Shown one piece after another: positions 1 to 9,400 of a DNA stretch of 64,000 nt. Position numbers and translations under genes: made by a program. A model generated the notes under the pieces. It was not told the DNA's origin. It ran no database searches and saw only the letters and a program-made list of their open reading frames with translations. Source of the DNA: Schistosoma mansoni (lineage: Eukaryota > Platyhelminthes > Trematoda > Strigeidida > Schistosomatidae); contig NW_017386079.1 of assembly GCF_000237925.1 (NCBI RefSeq), positions 342,520-406,519 of the forward strand, read 5' to 3'. The stretch's first letter is position 1. The number at the start of each line of letters is the position of its first letter.

Positions 1-5
1 TTCAG

Positions 6-83
6 GCAGCTGAGTCCTTTGCGGTAATTTCAGAGGACAAGAAACCTACTTTAGATTGCAGCCAATGGCCATTATTGTTGAAA
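6..83 (+). CDS. DKC1: dyskerin exon (first in window)
   Basis: Ends in [11 protein letters not shown], the dyskerin motif before the catalytic domain. The donor gtaggt at 84 leaves phase 0. The left border may lie further upstream, outside the window. Confidence 0.8.
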
Positions 84-728
84 GTAGGTAACTCATAACC
101 ACCCTTCAGACTCCTAGAATGTTCATCTTATGAATGTACGCGAGTGTCATTTCGAGGCTGACACAACAGGCTACTCACCTTTACACAGACCTCTGGATGA
201 ATACATCAAGTTTGTCTGAACCATCTCTGTAACTTTTAAGGAGTGGAGTCATCAACCTCGACAAGCCATGCAACCCATCATCTCATGAAGTTGTTGCGTG
301 GGTGAAAAGAGCCCTTGGAGTCAACAAAACCGGTCATAGTGGCACTTTAGACCCCAAAGTTTCTGGTATGGCAACTTCGCTCTTAATGCCTCAGGTTGTC
401 TTATTGTCTGTATCGATCGTGCTACTAGGCTTGTAAAGTCTCAGCAAAGTGCTGGTAAAGAGTATGTATGCATATTTAGACTTCACGAGTCCGTGGATGA
501 GATCAAAAAGATACAAAAAGTGAGCGGTTTCTAAACTTATTAGAATTTTTGTATCGCGGTTGACACAAGACTGACCTTTGTCCCTTATTGATCGTCTACA
601 GGCTGTAGAAGGGCTGACTGGAGCATTATTCCAGAGACCCCCGCTAGTTGCTGCTGTTAAGCGCCAGCTCAGAGTTCGTACAATATACGAGTGTAAACTT
701 TTGGAGTATGAAAAAAGTAAAAATTTGG
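6..728 (+). CDS. DKC1: Dyskerin / Cbf5 pseudouridine synthase, internal five exons (partial)
   Basis: Catalytic subunit of box H/ACA ribonucleoproteins, which pseudouridylate rRNA and snRNA in the nucleolus and stabilise telomerase RNA. Exons read at 6-83, 118-209, 241-365, 395-519 and 602-728; all junctions have GT-AG and keep frame. Landmarks in order: [55 protein letters not shown] (TruB-type catalytic loop, with the Asp of TLDP), [20 protein letters not shown], and [20 protein letters not shown]. These follow human dyskerin almost residue for residue. Introns are 34, 31, 29 and 82 bp. The first exon is open to the left edge, so its start (acceptor AG at 4-5) is tentative; the N-terminus lies outside. 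After the donor at 729 the gene runs into the N gap, so the rest of the catalytic domain and the PUA domain are missing. Identity is very secure; exon edges are by eye. Confidence 0.93.
118..209 (+). CDS. DKC1: dyskerin exon
   Basis: Encodes [18 protein letters not shown] then [12 protein letters not shown], matching the dyskerin stretch NFDKLNVRTTHYTPL..REIGDYI. Acceptor ctcctag ends at 117; donor gtttgt at 210, phase 2. The flanking introns are 34 and 31 bp. Confidence 0.85.
241..365 (+). CDS. DKC1: dyskerin exon with catalytic loop
   Basis: Encodes [19 protein letters not shown] and [12 protein letters not shown]. The Asp in TLDP is the TruB/Cbf5 catalytic aspartate. Acceptor ttttaag ends at 240; donor gtatgg at 366, phase 1. 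The next intron is 29 bp. Confidence 0.92.
395..519 (+). CDS. DKC1: dyskerin exon
   Basis: Encodes [20 protein letters not shown] then [16 protein letters not shown], matching [30 protein letters not shown] of human dyskerin. Donor gtgagc at 520, phase 0; the following intron is 82 bp. Confidence 0.92.
602..728 (+). CDS. DKC1: dyskerin exon, last before the gap
   Basis: Encodes [19 protein letters not shown], then [18 protein letters not shown]. Donor gtaagt at 729 leaves phase 1. The next exon, expected to contain a GTYIRTL-type motif, is not visible and should lie in or beyond the N gap. Confidence 0.92.
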
Positions 729-768
729 GTAAGTCTTATGATCTTGCTCCACTAAATTTAGGGCTAAT

Positions 769-968
769 NNNNNNNNNNNNNNNNNNNNNNNNNNNNNNNN
801 NNNNNNNNNNNNNNNNNNNNNNNNNNNNNNNNNNNNNNNNNNNNNNNNNNNNNNNNNNNNNNNNNNNNNNNNNNNNNNNNNNNNNNNNNNNNNNNNNNNN
901 NNNNNNNNNNNNNNNNNNNNNNNNNNNNNNNNNNNNNNNNNNNNNNNNNNNNNNNNNNNNNNNNNNNN
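769..968. other. assembly gap, 200 N
   Basis: Exactly 200 N, the same length as the second gap at 13144-13343, so both look like placeholders rather than measured gap sizes. It interrupts dyskerin just after the donor at 729. Confidence 0.99.
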
Positions 969-1666
969 ACTTAAGGCCTCATCGTATGAACTGATCTAGT
1001 TTTAGTCCCAGCAATGTAGTAGGTACTATTTTACAGATAGAATTCAATGGAGTCAAATATAACTTAGTCAATCGGTTATACGCAACGTAGAACCTGATAC
1101 ATGTGTAACCATTTGAAAGGTCACATAGAATATGGCAAGTCGCCCGTCATGTAAAAGATGACAATCCTAAAATCAGTAAATAGTCCTAAAGCATGTATAC
1201 AAGAGCATCAAAGGTTGACGTCAAGATGCTTTACTTGTGACTGGTGAGTCACAGAATTGTCACTGGTATCTGGGATAAAAAATGGGGCTAAAAACTCTAT
1301 ATATTTGGTGCTGATAACCTCAACTTGATATCATACGTTTTGAAGTAAAAAGTAAATGTGTGCAACTTGCTGAGTACATATCTAAATATTGTGCTACTTG
1401 TCGCGTCTGTAATACCGAGGACAACCGAATCGCTTGCCATACAAATACGATATCTAGGTGATTCCGAAAGATCTACATATAACGCGACAGTCTACAGAAA
1501 TTTGACATTTTATTTTTTCCTACATGTGTGGAAGTCAGTGAAATGTATATCAAAAAAATAAAGTGGTCACGTGTGTCCAGCCTTGAAACCGGCTTATCAG
1601 CCAATAGAGGTAGAGTAGAATGAATGGTGAATTCCCTAAGTCTACATGAATGCATTATTAACATAC
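969..1666. other. no recognisable gene between gap and ADCK5-like exon
   Basis: AT-rich sequence. I saw no further dyskerin exon on plus and no further UbiB-kinase exon on minus. The two open frames of 63 and 67 codons overlap on opposite strands and show no known motif. Confidence 0.6.
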
Positions 1667-2198
1667 CTCATCCCCTGAACGTACAAGTGCTTGATCATGC
1701 AATTTTTCTAATGTTTCTGTGTACTGAACAGGTAAGACATGGTTCATACTAGCTAAACCCTGTCCCATCTTGATATATAAGCCTCCATTATAAAGACATC
1801 CTTTTAATATTCTGTCCGCAGCTCTCTGATGGCACTTAGCTAGTTCATCAAGATAATGTTCAGAACCCTAAAAAACAGGACAACACGAAAATATATATTC
1901 ATGGACTTTACTTGCATGTGGGAATATGGTCATAGTCCACTTATAATCCATAGATATAAGGGTTCCAGTATAAACAGCTCTAACATTGAAATTAATAGTA
2001 GTTCGACTACTCAAATAAATACCTCAAGAACCTTTTCGCTGTCAAAACATGATTGTAGACATTTCGTTCACCCCCATTATGTAAGTAAACATAGTAGACA
2101 AAAGAGCTGAATATCGGAACAGAAAATGCCAGTCCGGAATACCTAGCGTGTTTAGTAGTTAGACCTGTCAGGCGAGACCACCTACCACCGAACGTCAT
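1667..2198 (-). CDS. ADCK5: ADCK5-like UbiB/ABC1-family atypical kinase, 5' three exons (partial)
   Basis: Member of the aarF-domain (ADCK/UbiB) atypical kinase family, usually mitochondrial. Read on minus: exon 1 2198-2023 (start ATG at 2198, in-frame stop nine codons upstream), exon 2 1979-1916, exon 3 1867-1667. Exon 1 has basic residues then a hydrophobic run (LAFSVPIFSSFVYYVYL), fitting a mitochondrial presequence plus membrane anchor. Exon 2 gives AVYTGTLISMDYKWTM, like ADCK5 LKVGLQISLDYWW. Exon 3 gives CHQRAADRILKGCLYNGGLY, then IKMGQGLASMNHVLPVQY; the UbiB KxGQ motif is present as KMGQ. The wording is closer to ADCK5 than ADCK1. Introns are 43 and 48 bp. The kinase core downstream is not in the window. 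Identity is good; the exon 2 donor is uncertain, because phase requires either a GC donor (gcaagt) or a poor GT site nine bases on. Confidence 0.82.
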
Positions 2199-5100
2199 AC
2201 TACCCGGATGATCATACCAAGGTCAGGCCAATCAGAAACAAGGACACAAGTGGAAGAATCTTAGGGCGCCCTATAGGAAATAAGGCTAGGTAGGAAGGTC
2301 TAAACGTAGGGATGTAAACTTCACTTTAAAACTGCTATAGCATTAGCTGATGCTTCATATTTCTGTGGGAATTTCCTCACTTGCTGAACATCAGAAACAA
2401 CAAGCCACTTGTAATAAGGTATTCGCTGTGCGCTTTTTAGCTAATGTTCCGAAACTTTAAACTTAACTGGACTGAAACGGCGAAATTTTTGTTCTCGGGA
2501 ATCCACATCCAGTTATTAAAGAAGGGTTTCAGTTACAGAAAAGTTTAACTACTGTTCTAATATTCCGGGAACTTGAAAGGAGAGGATGTAAATGGACAAT
2601 TGAAAGCTGCGATCACGAAACAAAACACGTATCGGCAAATTAGTCTCTGAAACAAATAGATTTGTAGATATTTGATCCCCTTCTTGACCTCGCTAGCTTT
2701 AACGAAGTTTGATGGTTGAACTCGATTTATCAACTATAATATTCATGCTTCGACTCAGCTAGGATGAACCCTTTTCACTTCTAGATGGTCAGCCTAGTAG
2801 TCCCACGTCTATCTGTCTCCGAATCTCCTCAAATATATTGTTTTCCCAGTCCTTATCATCCTCTCCCTTGTCGTGGATGTGTCGTGCTTAAAATGTTCCA
2901 ATATCTGGATAATCTGGTTCTGTTATATTTTTGTGCCTTCAAATCTAGTCTCTTCAATACCATTAGGGCTGTGGCAGATTTTTTGCTCTCTATCGACAAA
3001 AAGGAAGGACTCTATCATCATAATCCTTCGTAGTAACTTTACTCGATGCATATTCTAAAATTCAACACAGCAATTAAAGAATATGTGGTTTGTTTCGCCT
3101 ATGTGATGTACAATTACTTCTGTATTTTCCGTTTTACATCATTCGAATTCTTTTCGCATCATCAACTACAACCACGAAATTCCCGTTTCCAGTTTATTCT
3201 GTTGATGGTGCCACAGGCATTGTACTTTGACAACACTTTAACCAGCAACACGTTCTATAATTGAATGGTGCCCACCCAGTGAAATCAAAAGTCAGAAGCG
3301 AGGAGGTTAGAGGATATATTTGATAGATTGTCAATATATCAAGAAGTGACTGATCTAAACTGGCTAGTGATCGCAGGAGAAGTTGAGCACGGCGTTCCCA
3401 CTAGTGATCTGGTGTGGATGCATGATCAAGCGCCTTCATCTAGGTAAGTCCATTGAAACTAATGTGGTCCAATGTCAAAGACGTACAGAGCTATTGATTT
3501 TGGGGATTTATTTACCCCTACACTGTCCATAAAACCGTGAACCTTCAAAGTAGTATATTTGGATCATTTTCTACTTAACAACTTTACTGATGGTATTCAG
3601 CGACCAGGTTTGATTAGCTAGTGTTAGCTGAAGTGGTATAACTGTCTAATTTATCCTGCCGTATGTTGAAGATTCCGATGTGTTTATTGAGTGCATATTG
3701 ATTTAAGTGCCAAGGTTGTGAAGATTTTCTAGTCTTAATACTCTATGTATGCAAATTCTTGATCGAACTTGTTTCCTTAATCATCTACGTGTATTGATGT
3801 AAATAATGACAAATCATGAATTTTGGCGGCTAGCTCGTGTTCACGCAGTCGAAGATGAAGATAACAACAACTTTAACCGATGTGGCATTTCTAGTAATTA
3901 TAACAGTTTATTTTGTGGATTATGTCTGACTTTCCTCCTCGTTTCATTTCATCCTCCGGTTTGTTTACGACGGACAGAAGGGAATTAATTGATTGAGGCA
4001 CTCCACAGCTTCAGTATTCCTTTTTCAATTCCTGACATTATCTCCGTGTAAAGGATATACCATAAAAGCTGCAAGTAGTTAATAACAAACTTCAATCATA
4101 GGTTGGAGCACGTTACCAAGTTATACCTGTAATCTTGAGTAAACCGTTACTACCCATAAATTACGGTCCAGTGTCGACTAGCTTCACATGTGTTCGAGAG
4201 ACTTAAATGTCTGTTCCTGCCTAACAAAATTATTAGTTGGCGTCACATATTCGAACAGGTAAGCTTGTTTTTACCAACTAAACCGACACAGCAGCAGAAA
4301 AGGGTGTGAAAAAGATGAGAACCTGACAATTCATACATCTCACCAAAACAGGAATAAAGGAATATAGTGTTGATAGCAGCCCCTGAAATCTTGGAACTAG
4401 ATAGGAATCCCAGTTGTTTCTCCTGTTCCATCAGCGTCTAATTCCATCACCGATTATTCTATACTAGATTATTTTGTTAGCTTACTCTTATATCGTAGTC
4501 CTCACTAACCGATCTATTGAGTATCACCCCAAAAACGCTGAGAATGTCGGCGCTCGCAACAGACCTTAAAAGATTGAGCTGTACTCCAAGTTCTAGGACT
4601 CTCCGAACACATCGTTACATTCAGACACATCTCCCGTTCATGAAAGATATAAATGCCGGAGATTTTCTGTAGAAATATGTTTAGAGTCAGTAGCAGCCTT
4701 GAGCACTCGTCCAAGAGTGACGTTATGAGACAAACAAGATAGGGCTCCTTCTTTCATGAACTAGTAGCGGTACATTTACTTGTCGAAGACCACCTATAAA
4801 TAGAAGTATTTAGTGTTATATTATCGTATGCTCACTATAACGTCATTGAGTTTCACTTATATTAACTCACTACTTCATTATTTCATTGATAAGTGCTCAT
4901 ATGCATTGTCTTACTGCAATATCGACTGATATTAAAATTGTGTTTACTGGCTTGATCGATCAAAATATCTGATCAGCCGTGTATATAGCTAGCTACTATG
5001 GCTAATCAATAAGCATCTACACCATTTACATGCCCCATTGAAATAGATTCGTTATAATATCACTCACTGGCGAACAAAGCATTTTATCAAAGTAGACATC

Positions 5101-6239
5101 TTTGGGCTAGTAGTTATTGTGGGTATGGAACGAATATCTATCTGGATTTAATTTATCTTGTTCCAACAAACCCATCATAATCTTCATCTCCATGCTTACT
5201 TGGGTCCATGAATCTAACCATTAAAGTGGCTAAGCAGAAATTCAACACCTAAGGCCACTAGTGCTAATAAAGCCATCGCATCCAAAAATCATAATACCTC
5301 AATAGCTTAATAACTTAACCATGACATACTTGTAAGCCATATAAGTGCTCTTAATAGAGTCTGAGAAGCCTGGCATAATTAATGACAACGATAAGTGAGT
5401 AATACCGCGCTATGATTTACAATGTATTGATGCAAACCACATATGTCATAATTTTACAAAAACACTTCAACATGTTGATACTTCTCGATCATTAAACGTG
5501 AATAAATTTTAAGCCACCGAAAGTATTAAGCATCAGAAATGGTACTACCTGTTTTCCTCTGGCTGATCCTTAATAAGCACTATATGCAGTCATTCATAGT
5601 AATTTTTCGGTATCGTCATACAGAGCTGTTACAACTTAACAATAAAATAATATGATTCATGCGGAAGACAAAGGTACTAGAAAGGATTCTATGAATAGGC
5701 CGACTCATGACTGTCAATAAATATAGTGTTGTTTCCCCATAGCTGACTTTATCTATCATAGGCATGATGCGTTGATCTACTGGTTGTTGCGTTTGTAAAT
5801 CATTTAGAACTTTGTTAGCTTGTCTGAAGCTTTAGAGGCAAAATCATTCGGGCAAACAAAAAGTTAGGCGGCTGAGATAATCGGAAGTCTGGAGGTCATT
5901 GTCAAATTTACTTCAGTAATAATGAACGTTTATGCAGTTATCGTAGACATGGGCTGGAAGTCAATAAATTTGAAAGTCTGATTTCTAAGTTGTCTAGAAT
6001 AATAAAGTCAACTAACTTATGAACACTAGTAATTCTTTACAATCAGGCTATGAGTACGACTGTAAATAGACAATTCATGAGATATCAAAACACTGGGTCT
6101 AGGGCAAATGTCTCCCAGATGTACTTATGTTCATCTGATTACTGTCAGTTTTCTGTTTCGAAATTCATGAAATCATCGATGTTTTCCTTTAGTAAAAAGT
6201 TTATTTTCGACAGAAGTTCACAGTGTTGGTAGTGTAAGA
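2199..6239. other. AT-rich intergenic stretch, nothing supported
   Basis: About 4 kb with only short random open frames on either strand and no motif I recognise. The upstream region of the ADCK5-like gene lies at its left edge; no promoter element could be assigned. Confidence 0.5.
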
Positions 6240-6870
6240 TCCAATCCTAAATTCCAATAGGTCTGTATGTGGTTGAATAACTATAGTAGAAGTTTAGTAA
6301 CTCGTTTCAATCGAAATCAGAACAAGGTGTTTTGGAGTAATAATGGTTCTAAATTTCATCATATATACAAATGTGCAAATTTACCTAAACAAATATTACC
6401 ACCCAGTTATTCAACCGACAATTGATACCAAAATATTTAATCTAAATTACAATGAATAGCAAAGTGGTAAGAAATATATGAAAATTACCGAAAACACCAA
6501 AAGGTTAGTGTTGTTCTATCCTTTCTGAATAGATCAAGTAAGATTCCGTTTGAGCGGCTGTTTTATAACACAAAATGTTTCAATATCTTGGAAAGTGCTC
6601 CAAATTACAACCAAAAAATGCACGATCCCAGTCAAAATCAAACCGCACAATCAAAAAGCGAGCAGTCAATATGGCAGCCGCCAGAATGATAACAATTAAA
6701 ACAAAATACAGTTCAGTAAGGAACATAGAGACTCAATAAAAACGATAGTAAAACCAAGAAAATCAAACGTTACAGTCTTAATTAGCATCAAAAAAGTTAA
6801 AAATATATACAAATAAAGAAAACGTAAGGAAGAAATCACAAATGTATGCATGGAGGGATTTTCACTTTCA
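6240..6870 (+). repeat. interspersed repeat, third copy of the 14.5-16 kb inverted-arm family
   Basis: Shares collinear blocks with 15350-15955: acaaatattaccacccagtt, tctatcctttctgaatagat, and the terminal catggagggattttcac. Spacing between the blocks is nearly the same (about 475 against 456 bp), so this is one family. It is more diverged than the other two copies. No coding frame. The class is unknown. Confidence 0.65.
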
Positions 6871-9400
6871 AAATGGATCTAACAGGTAGTACCACCAAAT
6901 TTTATCACAATTAGGACGAAATGAGGTAGAAGAAATCTCTACAGGACCAAATAAACAGCATTTAAATAAACAAACCGAATGAGGCAGTAGTTGAAATTAA
7001 TATCTTTCATGGTTATACTTCCGTTCACTCAGCAAGCCTAAAGTAAATTCAGTTGTAGTATCGAAGTTAGCAGAGAACCTTTGATCAAGATTAAAACATA
7101 GTTCAAGTAACCATTAATTAAATATTTTCTGGACGAATTTTGTTGCATCTTATTCTTGTGGTGGACCAAAACGTATGATAACCAAAAATTAGTAACAAAA
7201 ATATTACGTCTAACGTTTATGTATCAGTTAACAATTAAAAAGTTAATTACGCACAAATAAAAAATAAGGGACGTTACTTAAGTCTTCAGGCTATTACGTG
7301 TTCGGCTGAGTTTGGTCCAGATAATCCACAATTATAAAAGATTAGTAATCCCAATATGGACGATATGGATCCAGTAAATTTACCAAGTGTAGAATTCAAT
7401 AAGAATGTCACGACTGTTTATAAATATAGATGATATGCAATGAATATTTCATTTAACATATTTGCAGATATAGCAGAACGATGCAATGTGAATTAGAGTG
7501 TATTTACTGAGGAGCAGTAACAGTGCCGCGATATGTTGTACTCAAAACGGAAGGAAGTCAAGTTACAAGTGTTCAAAGTAATACACTTAAATAACAAGTA
7601 CAATTGTTTAATGCTAAAAAGTACAGAGTATGAAAATACACAAAATACATGCAAAAACTATGAAAAATTATTTACAAAATAGGTTTTATAGTCCTATCTC
7701 CACATTCTGTATTGCATGGTAAAGGGTAGTTTTGTTTAATAATAATAATATATTTCTGCAATAGCAGGTACATGCCATTTTTACAGGCATGATCTACAAT
7801 TTACAACATATACTGGTTCACAGTATGCATCCCAAGCAAGGTTGTTTAGTAATTATAATCTATAAAAGTTGATAGCAGTTCATTCGTCCACATATAATGT
7901 GTTTTCATAAGAATAGATTCCAAAGGGGCATAGCGTCCACGTTACATACCAGATCCAATCTCGACAAAAAGTGTAATAGGGTTTCGGTCTTGCTAAGTAT
8001 TTATGTAATGCAGCTTTTTAAGTTTATAGTTGTTATAAAGTAGGCTTGTGGAGCGCCTGGTTCGAACTATGACCTTGGGAAAGTGCGTTCGTCGAGCTTG
8101 TTCCAGATGTCAGAAGTTACATAGCCCCACCCTCAGGGCGAAATTCTGAAGAGAATAGAAAAAAAAGAAAAAAACCGAGGAGCAGCAAGGCATTTGGATA
8201 TGAACGATAACCAATGCTTAACATTTGTTAGTGGAACAGATGGAGGTATGATAAATTATTAGATTAAATTGATACTAGCTCATGTTGCAAGAGTGAACTG
8301 TGATTAGGGGCTCCAGAGGAGAGAAGGCAGTAATAAAGAACAATGAGTTGTGATATTTGTCAAGGTTAGCGTAGGTTCCAATGAAGGAGGGAAGTCAAGG
8401 TTGGAATGAGGAAGAACAGAGAGTGCATATAGAGAGTAGAGTGTTGAGTAAAATAGCAACCATATCCTTTACAGTCAGTTTTTTTTTCATCATCCGATGC
8501 CTGCCACACAGTTTTCATGTAAACGTCCGAGTTAGCATGTTAAAGGTTGTCTTAGTAGAATAGTTAATCCAGCACAAAAATTAGAAACATGAGTCTGAAT
8601 GGTGAGTGTAGGAGAACAATCTCAATATCACAGATTGATTGACTTGTTCTCATCCATAAAGAGCCTGATACAAACAAAATGTTCTGCCCCACAAACACGG
8701 GTGGATTGAAATCATCGCCCTCACCATCAGTGCTTGCTGGTCAGTAACTCCACCCTCTCTCCTTTTGTGATGTTAGGCTCATTTACGCTTATTTTTTGAA
8801 TGTATATCATACCTCACACAATGCTCTGTGTTTCACATCCTGTTGGAAAACACTATTTCTTTAAGTACCATGTTACAACCTTATCAGACAGTTACAAATT
8901 ATGGACTGTGGGTAAGGCTTCGATGCAATGTTTTTATTGACTATATAGTAAAGTGTAGGTTACGAATCAGAGTATAGGCATTAGGAAGGGTATAGTGTAG
9001 GATATTTGTTTATCATAGTAGGCGGAAAAGTGGAGATTAATATTAGTTACAGATAAGGTAAGATAACGAGTGGTGAAATAATATTAATGGCAAGGCAACA
9101 TAGTGTACAGATGAGTAAAAAGCTGATAAATAGACAAGAAGTAACTCACACTAAATTCGCGCTGAGGTTGTTTTGTTCTATGCTAACCGGTTGATGGGTG
9201 ACAGGTTCAGTGGCTGTACGACCACTGGCAGCAGGCAGTCGATTGTGCGTTTCTTCTGACGTTTTAGGGTATTTATAAGCGTCGTTTAGCGACCGAGTAT
9301 TGATAAGTCCAGTGAGTTGCCTGTCTACTTCAATTGAAAAGAATTAGTGAGGGGAAAGTATCTAATACAACTACAAGGTAGGGAAATAAGGCGATTCATT
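6871..9400. other. non-coding stretch left of the LINE; probably includes its 3' UTR
   Basis: The CR1-clade LINE reads leftward and its ORF2 stops at 9401, so sequence immediately left of it should be LINE 3' UTR. I could not find its end or a target duplication. Nothing else recognisable; 8381-8563 and similar short frames lack support. Confidence 0.4.
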
